NCBI GenBank assembly: GCA_022749755.1
Contig: CM040440.1
Coordinates: forward strand, 20,323,269-20,387,268
DNA from: Azadirachta indica
Lineage: Eukaryota > Streptophyta > Magnoliopsida > Sapindales > Meliaceae
Direction of reading: 5' to 3'
Length of the DNA: 64,000 nt
Made by a program: the position numbers and the translations under genes. Below the pieces are notes generated by a model, which had not been told where the DNA came from, did not search any database, and saw only the letters and a program-made list of their open reading frames with translations. Positions 1 to 14,038 of this stretch are shown here, piece by piece; position 1 is the first letter of the stretch; each line of letters begins with the position of its first letter.

Positions 1-1103
1 AATGTCCAGGAACAAATTATCTTTGAAAAAACAAATCTCTTAATTAACAGATCTGTGAAGAATGTTTTAGTCACATTCACTTTTGAGCACCAGAAAATTC
101 ACCAGAAGGAACTACCGCTTAATGAGGATGCATATGTTTGGTGTTAGCATGGATCAGTGACATAAACAGTCTAGGAATTCAACTGGGCATCTCCTACATG
201 CCATCATCATTGGTAAAAGCTGAGCTTCATAATACCAGCTCCTATGTTTTCTTTTTCATTGTCTAAATCTTAGGGGATAAAAACAAATACACCAGCAGAA
301 GAGCAACATGATTCAAGGGGAAAGTGCAGCAACAAAAAGGATATATTGGTTATGGAGGCAATAGGAAATGCATAAAGGCCTGTTGTTTAGCATGAAAGAG
401 CCCTCCACAAAATGGGGAGATGGACAAGAATTAATACAGATGACTTGGATAACCAAGACCATGTTGAATTGCCTGGTACTAGTAATAGCCAATTCAGAGC
501 CAAAACAAGATTTCTTATTTCAGTCATTAATATTGGTTAAGAATGTTTATTCAAATTTTAGGAGATAGGTGAAAATTTCTTTCAAACATAGTATTCTTCA
601 ATGAACCTGATGTGAAAACGTTTTACATGGGCAGAATACTAATCCCACTCGAAAACTCATTTCAAGTTATAACATATTGTTCTTAGGTTAAGGTTTGTGC
701 TCTTCAAACTATCATCATATAGGAATCTTGCAAAGGTAGGAAGATGCCAGTTGCAAGAATCGCAGCCTTATATGGATAAATAGAGATGACTCCCAACTGA
801 ACCATCAAGGGCTCAGTAATCAGAAACCAAACACCAGCAGACCTACAATCCTTAACGGAATCATTAACATGCAAAAATCAAATCAAAAGGTTATATTTCT
901 CTCGAGCTGAGAAGAACGTAAGAGGAGGAAAAACATGTATATGATACATTCTTGTTTGGCAAAATACAAAAAATTTATAAAAATAAGATAACATAAACAA
1001 TTCTTTTTTTGAAAAAGAAAGAAGGAGAATATCATACAACTAGCTGCATACATACTTGACTAAATCACAATCATGAAAACAATGAGTTATTGGTTAGACA
1101 TAC
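1..1103 (-). other. Probable RPC8 intron 3 (partial)
   Basis: After the donor at 1103-1102 no continuation of RPC8 can be read in any frame down to position 1. Read on the minus strand the segment is T-rich with frequent stops, as in plant introns. I therefore take it as one intron of more than 1.1 kb that runs off the window. A truncated gene copy cannot be excluded. Confidence 0.5.
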
Positions 1104-1948
1104 AGCGTAAACCATTGGCATCAGATTCTTTAAGTTTAGCAGAAATGATCTCTCCCACAAAAGGACGGAATACAATCAATCTAAACTGAACCTGCACAAC
1201 AAACAAAACAAGATTGTTCACACTCTGGTTGGGGTTTGCATTGTCGGCTGGGGTTTGCATTGTCTTTTATTTAATGCAACAACTTATAGTCTATGATGGA
1301 AATGTGCCACAATCCCCGAGCTACCACACAAGATAATTAACTGTAAAATTGAAGATCCAAGAATGCTTACAGAAAAAGATTTCAAGAAAACAGACTCACT
1401 TAAAACCTATTAAAAGCACAAAAGACTCATTCAACTTATGTTTGACATCACCATTAAAGACTCTGGTCAAGCAAACACAAAATATTTAATCATATTACAT
1501 AAATCCAAAATACCCATGCAAAGGATTATTAAGACATTGTTGATACAAGTGACACATTATAAAAACGAAAAACTTATGTAAATACCAGAAGTGATTTGAA
1601 AATACAAACAAATAGAAACATAAGTGAAAAGAAATATTGCAGTTCAGATATACCTTATGAGTTGAAGCACCTTCTCCTGGATAGATAAAACCAGCTTCAA
1701 TTTCGTCGATATCATGGATAGAAATACAAAGTCCCAAATTTGCAATTACCTTCATGGTAAACATTATTAACTTAAATTACCTTAATCACTATATAAACTC
1801 AGTTACTCAAAATAAATTTTAAAAAAAATCGACAAACCTTGTCTAAGAAAATATTTTCCAGCGCAATTTTAATAGCTTCATCAAGAGGAAGGCTAAAAAG
1901 ATGAGGAGGCAAACGCAATGTGTGCTCGATTTTACTAAGATAAAACAT
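1104..1948 (-). CDS. RPC8: DNA-directed RNA polymerase III subunit RPC8 (Rpb7/Rpc25 family), 5' part only
   Basis: Pol III subunit of the Rpb7 family, part of the stalk that contacts initiation factors and emerging RNA in the nucleus. Three exons on the minus strand join in phase: 1948-1838 (37 codons, from MFYLSKIEHTLRLPP), 1749-1654 (32 codons, containing DIDEIEAGFIYPGEGAS) and 1191-1104 (29 codons plus one base, containing FRPFVGEI). All junctions are GT-AG. These 98 residues cover the N-terminal Rpb7 domain. The family protein is about 200 residues, so the C-terminal OB-fold half is absent here. The start is the ATG at 1948, which matches the usual family N terminus. The remaining exons are expected beyond the left edge of the window. 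The gene points away from PSBW. Identity is sure; completeness of the locus outside the window is inferred. Confidence 0.9.
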
Positions 1949-3762
1949 TTGCACCTTCTCAAAAAATTGAAAATGCCAAAACTGAGAATAAAGCTAACGG
2001 GTAACTCTGTCACACACAGGGCCAAGAAATGAAAAGATAAAGAAATACAAACTAATGTATAAAGTCATTTAAATCGCGAATGTTCTGCGTGGCTAATAAA
2101 AAATAACACGGTTTATTAATTACCGTTAAACTGCTAAACTGCATAAAATAAAAGGGAGGAAATATGTTAATACACAGGGAGGCTTGCTACGCGATACTGT
2201 TAAAAACTTAATGTGCTTTCAAAAAGAGTGCCGCAAAATACAAAATCATATGTGCCTTTGAGTACAATGTAGAGGCGAACTTACAACTATTTGTTCTTTT
2301 TCTGTTATTTTCAACGGGCCTTCCGTATTTGAGAGGAAAACAACGAGACAGGAATATCGCAGGAAGGAAGGTAGCCGCGAAAACAAACTAGGCGTTTCTT
2401 ATTGATATTCGAAACGACGTCACTTTCTCCTTCCTTTCTTTCGTCCAAATAACTTTTATCTAAATTGAAAAATAAAGAATAGTTTGATTATGATTCGTTT
2501 CGCATGTAATGTAATAATATTAAGTTACGCGTTTTTATGAATTTGAATGGGATAATTAACATTTTCATCTCTAAATTATTTTAAAACAATAAATTAGAAT
2601 GTGTTTTAGTAATGTTAATAAATCAGTTCTTTATTTTTTAGCTTCACCTAAATTTTGTTGAGACGAAATTGTTGAAATTAAAGAAATTATTCTTTATTTA
2701 TTCCTTTCGCAAAGTTATGATAATTCTTCAACTGTATTATATTTTCAAGTTTGGGTGTGAAAAAATAACCAAAGAAAGTTATGAATTATCTGATATTAAT
2801 GGTAATTCATTTAATCTTCTATAATTGTGTTTTAAAATATTGTCAAATATACAGTATTTAAAAATTACATATTTAACATTAATAACATGTTTAGAATAAA
2901 TCATTGTAGTATCTTTTGACTATAAATTTTTTAGTCTACAGAATAATATTGTTAATTTTGATAAATAAGTAATAGAAGGAGATCAATATTTATTCTAAAT
3001 ATTACCTATTCAATAAATTTAATTTTACATAAACTATTTTCAAACTAACGGGAATAAAAGTTACATCAAATTACACATTAAAGGTGGAACACTCCATTTC
3101 CTTTTTTGTTAATAGCTATCGAGGCGATTCTTAAGGTAAAAGGACTCTATTTCCATTGGTAATCCATGTGGAATCAGAGGCTTTATAATTATAATTACAA
3201 TTGATACAAAACAATAATTTCATATTGCATCTCATCCGACTTCATTACAAGCTGAAAGACACTGATCTTACATGTAAGTATATCGAATGCAGCAACATAT
3301 TAAAACAGTTGTCATTATTTTCTTAAACCTTAATTCCAATCATTCAAAACTCTTAAAAATTCATTAGATCGATCTTTGTTAACGAATTCTGGTACTCGAT
3401 TAATCACAAATGAAACATGGATTTATATATTTTTATTGCGTCAGACACCAGTACATGATTATGAAGTCATGAATGGTGATCAAAATCAGAATCAAAGAAT
3501 CATTCGTATTAGTGATTAGATTCTAATGCGTGGATTAAGTTTAATAATGCATATGAGTGGCCAAATTGATGACAATATCCTCTTCTTCAATCCACTATGA
3601 TCAAATAAAGCATGAAATAGAGAAATAACATTAAACAGAGGAACAGCAGTCAAGAAACAAAATGCTACACAAATTGTGCAGATGGTAGAGTTTTGCTACA
3701 ACAAAGGAAAAAGGCCAAACTCTTTACATTTCTACAATGGTGGTTGGGTTTGGCTTTAGTGT
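1949..3762. other. Intergenic: RPC8 5' side and PSBW 3' side
   Basis: AT-rich DNA without a recognisable coding exon. The 1950-2450 part should hold the RPC8 5' UTR and promoter. The 3600-3762 part lies directly downstream of the PSBW stop and should be its 3' UTR. I see no repeat or mobile element that I can name. Confidence 0.5.
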
Positions 3763-4699
3763 TTAGAGGGACAATCCAGACTCTTCATCCTCATCAAGAG
3801 TGGTAGTGTAAGCAAAGTAGAGAGACCAGATAAGACCAAAAACACCAAACAGAATCCAACCAAGGAGATTGTTGCTCAAACCGAATGGAAGTCCTGTTCC
3901 TTCAGTGCTCATTCTCTCATCAACCAGGGCCATGGCTGGGCTTGACATGGTTGCGGCACAGGCTGCTGCTAGCAGTGATGCATTCATTCCCATGTTTGAT
4001 TTGTTTTCCTGCTCGCAAGGCTTTTCTTCTACTGCACACCTCACTTTCCCCTTTATTGCCATTGCTGGCAATCCTGTAACCCACATTTTTAAATTTAACA
4101 ATGAAGTAAGGAGAGGTATGTGGATTCTTCCAACTCAAAAAAAGGTGAAGTCATGTTTCATTGCATTACCACATCTACAAAAATTACATTAGGAAAATAT
4201 ATACATACACAATCGGTTGAGATCTGGTCTAAATAAAGGTGTACACAAATTACCCTATTCTTTTGGGTCTAGCCTGCCTTCATTTTTAAGAATTCATCAG
4301 AAACATCTGCTATGATTCCTCACAAACCTCCCTGATTTTTTCACAAGACTTCCATGCAAGAACAATTTCAGCAAAAACATCACAAAAGCTAGTTATAGGT
4401 AAACCATGGCTACACAATCTTTTGGGTTTGACGAAGTTTGATCATCTTTCTTACAATTATTAATATTTCTATAAACAAATTATGTGACTACGAAGAACAT
4501 GATTAAATTAGAAAAACTAATAACAATATGAGGAGGCAAGGCATTCACATTACCATCATGCTCATAACGAAAAAAGGTGGGACTTAAAACGAAAAATCAT
4601 ACCCAGAACAGGGGATGATGAAGCCCCGACGGATGGCTTGTGTACAAGAGCCGAGCGAATAATCGATGATGTTGCAGCGGTAGCAGTGATGGTGGCCAT
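3763..4699 (-). CDS. PSBW: Photosystem II reaction center W protein, chloroplast precursor
   Basis: Small single-span thylakoid protein that stabilises PSII dimers and PSII-LHCII supercomplexes. Two exons: 4699-4603 (32 codons plus one base) and 4073-3763 (311 bp including the stop), joined in phase to 135 residues, close to the family length. Residues 1 to about 60 form a stroma-targeting peptide rich in Ser, Thr and Ala. Residues 62-81 form a hydrophobic thylakoid-transfer segment ending in AMA, so cleavage after residue 81 gives a 54-residue mature protein beginning [10 protein letters not shown]. The one membrane span follows ([14 protein letters not shown]), then an acidic stromal tail ([11 protein letters not shown]). 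The intron is 529 bp and GT-AG. The start is the only ATG giving a plausible transit peptide. A perfect G-box lies about 190 bp upstream. Identity is secure. Confidence 0.97.
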
Positions 4700-4889
4700 T
4701 TCTCCTCAAATCGGGGAATAAGAAAATGGGAACAATGTCTAGCAGTCAGGGTATCAGTTCATTTGATTTACTGTTGGAAAGTATGTACAAATCAATAATA
4801 TGGGGTCCAAACCTGCCACCACACAGCATGGATAGATAGGTAACCTCTCATTTGATATCCTCTATCCACACAAGCCCAACCATCTCATT

Positions 4890-4899
4890 CCACGTGTCA
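4890..4899. promoter_or_regulatory. G-box upstream of PSBW
   Basis: The ten bases CCACGTGTCA contain a palindromic CACGTG core at 4891-4896, about 190 bp upstream of the PSBW start codon. G-boxes bind bZIP and bHLH factors and are common in light-regulated photosynthesis promoters. The function here is inferred from motif and position. Confidence 0.5.
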
Positions 4900-5933
4900 C
4901 CCACATCATCCGCTTGCCTTGCTAACGGAGTCGGACGATCCATGTTAACAATCGCTGGGCCACGCGCTGAGTCGACACTTCTACAGTACTATAGAGTCGG
5001 ACATTACGGCTTTATTTTGATCAATAAGCAGAAAGTAATTTCGATGTGTTTTGAAAAATAAGTAGGCGTGTATATTTTGGACTTTTTCAATAAACAAATG
5101 TGATTAAAAATTTTAAAACTATTATAATCACGAACTCAGATATTGGCTGGAATCAATGACCATCCATCAATCTGCAGAATTCCTATCCGTGTGGAGAAAT
5201 TGAAGTGTCTTATTTTATGCAATTGCTGAGTCTGATCCCTTGAATGTGGCCAGCCTGCGACTTCTCTGATAGTTGGATGGATTGCTTTGGAAATTACTAA
5301 GGAGATAGCATTGCTCACTGTTGATACAAAACTGGTAATGGTAAAATTCTGATAGAGAATCATCGCATCCCAAATTCGCTTACCCCTAGATAAAGTATAG
5401 ATCCACTCTCTCGCCGCATATTCATCGTACGCATAATCTGTCACTTGAAGTTTACAACCCACAAGAATAATAATAAATAATAATAAATAATAATAAACTA
5501 AGGGATTAGAGTTTCGTCAAAAGAGAACCAGCCATGCTCGCACGCAAACACGTTTAATTTGACCCACAATCAACAAGAATCATCAACCAAATAATATGCC
5601 ACAGAATATAGATACGACAAACGAGTATCAAAGCAAAGAAATAATGTGAATGAATAAAAATTGCATCTCTGTTCAACACTACTTCAGTCTAATGGGACAT
5701 AGCATACGAAACAAGTTATGTACAAACATCTAACAATACTATAACAACGCACGTACTGTTATTACATCTAGTTATTGATATAAATTGACTCAGCTCCTAG
5801 GAGATTACTGCCAAAAAATTTCCAGAAAAATTGAGCAGAAATTTACATGTGATTGAAAAAGAATCAAGTAAACATGTGTAATTCCAAGATCATGTAACAA
5901 ATAATGTGGCTCAATACCAGTTGTAATGTTGCA
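4900..5933. other. Intergenic between PSBW promoter and GAUT 3' end
   Basis: No gene is supported. A minus-strand open frame at 5136-5462 begins with GTG and resembles nothing I know. A small run of AAT/AATAAT units lies at 5466-5497. About 5700-5933 is the probable GAUT 3' UTR, because it directly follows that stop codon. Confidence 0.45.
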
Positions 5934-8900
5934 TTATTTGTGGATATTACACCGTAGCAAGAAAGGATGGTCATATTTCAAAAATTTGCTCCAATATCCT
6001 TTATATTTTGAAATTCCTATATCCAACCATGGTTTCATGACTCCATCATAGTGAATCACTGCCGCTTGCTCAATGTCATGTCGCCCTACCCCTGACTCAT
6101 AACCTAGGCCCAGTACATGCCACCTCCTGTCCAAAGCCACTGTATGGTTATAGAAAGTGATCCAACCTAGAGGCAAGCTCCCAGCCTTCCACAATGGCCT
6201 CTTATATCCCTACGACAAACCACAAAACGAAGGGGAATGCAGTTGTATCAATGCATGTCTGTTAATATGAATGTGTGAGCTATTGCAATATTATAGAGAT
6301 ACCAACTGTAGGCACTGCATTGATCACTGTATCCATATTTGCTGAAATATATAGATGCAGCATTTACTAAAATTGTTAATGACGTACATCCAAGCTTTGA
6401 TACCCAACACTCAAATAAAAGCCTTGCTTGAATCACCATTCACATTCAACATCTCTAAACATTTATGACATAGTACTCATACCTACCTGGTGGAAAAGCC
6501 TTTTGAGGTCTTCTCCACATTCCTGGCAAAAGACAATTTTCAATGGAATCCAACTTATGTACCACAACATCATCCCATCTTCACTATCCTTTCCACAGGA
6601 CAATCAATACCACAGGAAAAATAATCATACTTAATTAGAAAAATAGATTCTAGATCAGAATGTATTGTTCCAAGAGATAACAGAGAGAAACAGAATTTCC
6701 ACAATCAATTAGGCATGCTAGAAAATGCTATTCTGAGAAGACTATATATTCACTTACCAAATGCAGGTATTTATGGTATACTGCAGTTAGGTCTCGTTTC
6801 CTCCACTCTTTCAGATTAAACAAATTCATACCAAATGCCCATGTGCAAGCCTTGACATTAAACCTCTTTGCAATCAAGGGATCTGAAAAATTTATTAACA
6901 TATCCATCTGACGAAAAGAAGCTTCACTTTCCTTACAAGTCTCTACTGCCCCATTTACTTTCCTGTTCATATCAATACTCCAAAGACCACCCAGATCACT
7001 CTGCACCACCACATCATGGTCAAAAAGTAGAACCTTATTCAATGCAGGGAAGATATCAGGCAAATAAAACCGAAGGTGGTTCAGGGCAGAAGTATATCTT
7101 GAATCATGGGAATTTTGCTTCTTCAGGGTTGAGTTATATTTGGTAGACAACCATTTGAAGTTGTCTATGCTCTGGACCTGGATATTAGCTTTTCCAGGAG
7201 GATTGAGTAAGAACCACATGGAGATTGCTGGGAGGTTCAGAGAATCAGTCACCACATGAAATACAATTTTCTCTGGTTCCTGCAAATAGTTAAGTACCAC
7301 TAATCATCTGGCTTTCTGAATCCAATACAGAGTTTTGACTCATAGGAAAAGCCAGGCAGCAGCTAATTTATACAGATAAGCGGTGCAATGACAAAAGCGT
7401 AGTACCTACAACCTAACTACATGGAAAAATATATTTTGGGAGGTGCCCAAAACAACAAGTACCAATGGATATAAACATGATCATATATGGATAAAATTAT
7501 AAAAGTAATCTGCTTATATGACTTTTCCAACAACCCTTTTCTTGCAAGCAATGCCAGTTATTATTATTTAGGAAACTGAAAAGATGGCAGAAGCAACATC
7601 ATAAATAAATGAGGTAGAAAAAACCAGAGCAATAATACCAGAAAAATAAGAGGCATATTACCTTGGCAAAAGAGATTGTAGAGTTAACAACCACCGCAGC
7701 AGCTAGAACATTGTCAGAGAAAACAGCATAGTGGTAGAGATCTGGATTGTCGAACTTTTGTTGGTTAGGGAACTGCCTCTCTTCAGGCTGCAGAGTGAAG
7801 TATTCAGATGTCAGCTGCATGGATAGGCAGTGAAGGCCTTTCGGTGTAGTTCTAGCAGCAAGCTGAACAAGATATGCAGCTTGATTCTTCTGCAACCGCA
7901 CTCGTTCTTCTGCATTGTAAGCCATTGCACGGAGCTTACTGGCCATGGCAGGGCAGTTTGGGTAAACATGACTGGCTTTGTACAAGGTAGCCTCCATTGC
8001 TTTCATTTTCCGTAAAGCACTGCAAAATCAATGGTCTTTAGATCACATATTTATTTGATCGACGATGCAGTAATTTAAAAAATGACAAATAGTCTCTTAT
8101 TCAATGATAAGTACAAAAGAATCTTCTTTCATTATTTTTCTAAATATCCACCATCTGCATGACTTTGTTGCTAGATGGAAAGAGACTCAGTGACCATAGT
8201 ACCTCCTTGATAAATCAGAATCCTTGGTGGCATCTCCCACTGCCCGTTCCAACTCTTTAATTCTCAGTCTCAACTCTTTGACTAAGTGAGAATTGCTGCC
8301 TGATGGTGCAAAATTCAAGTATGCCTTCGCTCTAATCACTTGATCTTTCATCTCCTTTACCTTTTCATCTGAAATTCTCGACAGTGAAGCCTGTACATTC
8401 TGACCATGCCGAACTGCTGTTTTATTGGTTTGCTCCTGCAACCAAGGCCAAAATGAAAAAACATGCAAAAATTGTGCTAGTTGATATGATAATCGTGCTC
8501 ATCGAATATGAATACCAAAGCTGGTATCATTTTAAGACCTGTGAATATCGGCCTTTCCTATCACACCTTATATCAGATATTACCACAACCATCTAGACCA
8601 CGTTCAAATCTACAATCATTTAAGATGATCATAGAATTTTCATACAGAGGCATACCTGTTCATGAGATGCTGAGGAAAATTTTTTCTGCTTGATTTGCTT
8701 ATTTTCTTCTTTTCTTTTGTCATTTGTTCCTGAAAGTTATAATGGATGCAAACTAATTTAGCTTTATAATGCACAAAGCAAGAAGGATTAAAGATAAAGG
8801 AAAATACTCCTGATGATACCAACCATTATTTTCCAAATGTTTAAAAGTGTCTGCAGCATTTTTCAATCGCTTGGAATTGCTCTCGGTAGAAGTGCTGTAA

Positions 8901-9853
8901 GTAACTATAGAACCAAAATCCTCATCTTTGTATACAATTAGTTTGGGCTCTTTCACACCTTCACCGGCTTCCTAAACCACGAAAACATATCAAATTCCAC
9001 ATATATATAATCAGTAAACCAATAAAAAATTACAACGTAGAAGCAAATCCGTGATATAACAACAAATTTTAGCTACCTGTTCAATTGCATTAAGTCTTAT
9101 ATCATCTGTCCTAAATTTCTGCACCAAACAAACAAAATTGATCATCAACCATCGATGAAGAACAACAGCTACAGTCATTTGGTGCTGGGAAAATGATAAT
9201 GAAAAATTATGAAACCTAAGGGTTTTTCCTTATTTCATGTCTTCGAGAAACAAAAGCCTACCTAACTGACCAAATCACAGCAATAATGCTTACTTAATGT
9301 AGGAGTTTTTATTGTTCTGATACCAAAATATATAAAAAAAAATTAGAAAAATGAAATCCTGATTTCATCTTGTTTCGCCATCATTTTTCCAGCAACAAAA
9401 CAGGACATCAGAAGCAAAGTAGAAAAGTGAGATTTCGAGAAACAGATTCGTACAGTAGTAGACAATTCCTCAACAAAGTCCCTTCTTCCTGCCATAACAG
9501 ATTCAGGAATGCAGAAGAACAAGATCAATCAATATCAAACATCAAACCACCAAAAAAGTGAAAATTAAGGAGAACCGCATATAACACTCGGTAACATTAT
9601 GAAAATTACAAACACAATCCTTATTCAAATCATCAACATGTAAACAAAAGTACGTGAATAAACTTCCATATCTGTGATCATAGCTTACTTTTATATATTA
9701 CACACGTACATACACATATCCAGAAGTATAGAGAAGTTTACCAATGGAAGTGAAGATGTTGAGCCTGTTAGATACGAAATGGATTGGCGCGATCATAGAA
9801 ACAGATAGCAAAGCGAGGATCAAAATCCTCTGCCATCGACGAACTTGCTTCAT
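5934..9853 (-). CDS. GAUT6: Galacturonosyltransferase, GAUT5/GAUT6 type (GT8)
   Basis: Golgi type II membrane enzyme of glycosyltransferase family 8, in the clade that makes pectic homogalacturonan from UDP-galacturonate. Nine exons, all GT-AG and in phase: 9853-9742, 9488-9454, 9118-9077, 8971-8824, 8729-8656, 8435-8203, 8019-7662, 7279-6758 and 6209-5934. They give 599 residues, between Arabidopsis GAUT6 and GAUT5 in length. Residues 1-6 are basic (MKQVRR), followed by a signal anchor at about 8-27. A variable Lys/Glu-rich stem reaches residue ~150. The GT8 catalytic domain holds the metal-binding DxD as DHD at 421-423 and the C-terminal HYDGVMKPW motif at 561-569. The start matches the conserved family N terminus. 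Neighbouring PSBW and RPC8 on one side and DRIP on the other match the Arabidopsis GAUT5 and GAUT6 neighbourhoods, so orthology to that pair is strong. Which of the two names applies is arbitrary. Confidence 0.95.
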
Positions 9854-12800
9854 CAATAACAATCTCTATTTATTCGGGAGAAACAAAAATAACACAAAAC
9901 TGAATCCTCAGTCTACCCCAGGCGGTATTGAATTTCTTTTTCCTCACTCGTTCTCCAGAAAGCACGTCTCACAGATTCAATAATCTAAATATTCGATGTT
10001 TGTATGGCAAGAAATTGAGAAAGATTAGTTATACTAGGGTTTCTGGTTTCCTTTTTCGTTGCTCTGCATTTTTGGTAGGAAAAAATATTTTGTTTTTAAA
10101 GAGGGAAAAAATAAACGTGAGCGAGCTTCTTGTTTCATGTTCGGGTCTCTGAGGAGGGAGGTGGGTTTTCTTTTTTTTTTTTTTTTCTCCTTCTTGTTCG
10201 GGTATTTTTTTTTTATTAATGTTTAATGAATTTCTGATTTGGCATTTAGAATTTTGTATTTATATATTTTCAGCTTCGTCGAGATTTGCGACGCGAGAAT
10301 GACGAGGAGTGATGTGTAAGTAAAATGGTGGGACAAGGACGGTAGATGATGAGGATAAGAGATTTGTGGCCGTTGATTTTGATTAAATTAATGATCTGAC
10401 GGTCTTCTGGTCAACTGTGGTTCAAGATTTTTGAAATCAGGTTTGATTATTTGACGCGTGGAAAAATGAAAACGGCTTGATCTAAGTTTCTTCCTTTGAT
10501 ATTGATAATTAAGCATAATAATAGGAATAATTAATGAAAAATAAAAATAAATAAATGGGGGCAATGTTACATTCAGGAAAAATGTTTTTAACTGAGAAGC
10601 CAAGTGTCGTTGTTTGTTTTGAGTGGCGACGCTGTGGATGAAGGTGCTACTGGTGCTGGTAATGGTACACGCGTATTAAAGCTCGCCAAAGTCGGATGCT
10701 GCATTAGTGGCAGAATTTCAAAATTGCCAAACGGAAATAAATATAAGTTTATAAGGGCTGTTTTGTTTCTTTTCTTTTTAGTTATGCTCAGCATGTGGAG
10801 GATTTATTCGATCTTGCCAAACGTCTTGGGTTCAGCGTCCAAATCAGCACCTAACTTAGAAATTAGTGACTTCCAATCGGGTGATGGAAAATTCCCAAGT
10901 CAAACACCGAGTTAAGTTATATTAGTAATTATCATGTTTATTTAATTTTTTAGTAAATAAAAATTACATTATTTTAATTTTAAAAATATTTTTTAAACAA
11001 ACAAAAAAAAATCTAATTCGTAAATTATAATTGTAAGTTGACAATGTCATAGTTGATTAATGTATAATATTTTTTTATTGATTAATATTATTATAATACC
11101 ACAATACTAGTTATTACACGTTTTTTATTTTTATTAAATAGATTGATTTTATATTTTTTATTAATTAATATTATATATAGTACAAAATTGTATACAATAA
11201 TTTGTATGAAGGCTATATTTGATTCGAATAACGGGAATTAGAAAGGAAAGAAATTTTATTTGGTGTTGCAGAAGGAAATACTTATTTTTGTTTTTTTAGA
11301 TAAAAATATTCTTTATTTAAAAGTTAGTTATGTTACTTAATAAAATTTAATTATTTATTAATTTTTTAAAATATAATTTAGTCTATTCTTGAAATTACAA
11401 TATTAAAACATCAACATATTTTTCAATTTATTATCATACATTAAAAAATTTTAAAAATAACAAAATTATTTTAAAAATATTATAATGATAATAAAATCTG
11501 AATTCAACAATGAAATTAGTTATAGTTTGCTAGACAGTTAACCATGAATCTAGAAATAATTATCAAATAAATATAATTAGTTGTATATACGACGAGTAAT
11601 TACAATTTGTGTTTTTTTTATATAACGAATTCCTATTTCTCACTGATATTACAACCAAGACAATTAGCTGAATCTTGTGAAAGATTGTAATAAACACAAA
11701 TCCATTAAATTAAATAGAAAACAAGAGAATCTAATAATAAGCAAACTCATTTTCAAGATATCTACTTTTTTTTTTTTTATCACCACAATATTTTTTTTCA
11801 CTGTATCACACTATGTATCATTCAATCATCCACAAAAATCCCTTATTCAATCTAATTTCAAAAAGAGAATTTCAAGTATACTTAGAGTTAATAAATCTTA
11901 ACAATGCAACTTCCTATACTTACTTCTTTTCCAAAAGTATACTTATACACTTACTCATAATCATGGTTTAAATAGTTCGATCATTTCATTGGAAAATGGG
12001 GATTAAGTTCGATTGAAAGTTTTTTATTCATCAAGTATTGTATAAAATGTCAACAAAAATGAGTGTAAAATCTAGATACGTTATAAGTTAACAAACTAAT
12101 ATGGAGAATAAAAGATATAAAAATATATTTTATACTTAATAAAAATGAGAGACAAAAATAATAATAAAGATTGTTATATTGAGATTATATTAAATTTAGA
12201 GTAAGATCGACAATTTCTTTTTTACACAAAATTTTACATCAAACTATTATCCTTTATTTAACTGCATATCAAAGATTAAAATTACAATAAAAATATATAA
12301 AAAAATTCCTATAAAATTATTTAATATGGTTACTTAAATTTTTTTCTTTATTTTCTCTTTATTCTTAATAAATATATTTTTAAAACACTCTTTTTTTGTC
12401 ATATCTTTTCTTTTATTTCTTATTATCTTTTCGACAACAAAGAAGAAAAAACATAAGAAAGAAATCACCTTACTATATGAACATTGGTCTTGAGCAAGGT
12501 GTCTTATCAGGAGGACGGAGAGGAGAATTGTAAATGCTGTTGCTAGGAATCACCACACACATCAATTTATCAATTATCTCTTCCTTCATAAAGCCTCTCA
12601 CTATTTTTATTTATTAAATCAAGAAGACTTGAAATGACGTCACCATTGGAGTCTTATTTCCCTTCTTCCATCTGCTTTTTAATTTCTTTCACTTGTCAAT
12701 TTACAGAACAGCTTAGAAATCTTGGCCGGTGCTTGTAATACTTTATAATATGTGGTCCCTGAAAGGTTAAACAGAATTGCCAAAAAAATTAAGCTTTGGT

Positions 12801-14030
12801 AGGGGATGTAAAATCTTCAACCAAATATTAATGCATCATTTTCCTTACCCTTCATGAGTCCAAATAGTAGACTACAACTAAACTTAAATGTATCTTCATC
12901 GATGTCACCTTTTGTACTAATTCTTTATCATCAAGTTCCTACTACTACTAGATTTGCCAATTCATTTTAAGAGGTTTGATCCCATGAGTGAGGTTTTGAC
13001 TACTGGTCCATATTTGTAAATTCGCAATCCATTTCCTGGTTTTGTCTTGCTTCTGTGCTCTGATAGAACTAATAGACTCTTCAATGAGAGAAAATCCTAA
13101 CATTCTGGTGGCAATTTCTTGCCAGAAGAGCTAAGATCTTGTTAAATTTCAAGTACCCAAAAGAAAATGGCTGTCAGGGCTACTAAAATAATTGTTAAAA
13201 ATGGTAATTTGGCTTTAAAATGGAGAACTAAAAGATTAAGTAGTACTTCCATTATTGCTTTGGGTGAGAAATATTTGGTACTGTCTTTTTCTACTACATA
13301 TATGGTGCAAGAGGATATGAAGAAATTAATTAAGCTTGGAGAGGATATATATGAAAGTTTAAGCTTATAGAGTCGAATAGAACATGTGATGATATATCCA
13401 TACTTCTTTTAGTGATAGTATAGATTATTTGTAATTGAGTAAAGAATGCCAAAAGTTTTTTCTTTAAAAGAGATAATAACAAACAGAAAAAAAATTCATG
13501 AAAAAAGAAAAGTGTTTTGAGCGTATATTTATTGAGAGGAAAGAGAAAAGAAAGAAAAAGATTTAAATAACTCTATTAAATAAGTTTATAGAAATTTTTT
13601 ACATTTTTTTAATGCAATCTTAGCCCTTAATACACACTTAATCCAAGAGTTGTGGTTTAATATAAAATTTTGTATAACAAAAAAAAGTTGTTGATCCTAC
13701 CCCATTAAATTTATATATAAAAACAAAATTATACTTTTAAAATAACATTATGTGAATTAATTTTGTAAATAATTAAAAGAATATGGTAAAATATTAAAAA
13801 TAATTAATTAAAATAATTAACTCAAATAAAAATTATGTTGGAACATATTAAAAAAAAAAGAGGCAAAGTAAGAAATTGAAGAGACTTGAATAACGACTCT
13901 TCAATTTTGGGGTAGAGAGAGAGAATTTTCCCTTTTTAAGAATCCTCATTCCATCCTAATTTAAAGAAGCAAACATGTTAATCAAACATAATTAGAGAGT
14001 TTTGTATTTTTAATATTGTTCTTTTTCAAA
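9854..14030. other. Intergenic: GAUT upstream region and AT-rich DNA
   Basis: 9854-10300 should hold the GAUT 5' UTR and promoter and includes a T tract of about 17 bases near 10171. From about 10900 to 14030 the DNA is very AT-rich, with scattered A/T runs. The open frames here are short or lack an ATG start and resemble nothing known. I find no RNA gene. Confidence 0.5.
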
Positions 14031-14038
14031 ATTGTTAT

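Noticed and set aside
5136..5462. 108-codon minus-strand open frame between PSBW and GAUT
   Set aside because: It begins with GTG, the first internal ATG is about 40 codons in, and no motif or family is recognisable. It fits chance.
10604..10915. 103-codon plus-strand frame upstream of the GAUT gene
   Set aside because: It starts with GTG, has no recognisable domain, and lies in promoter-type AT-rich DNA.
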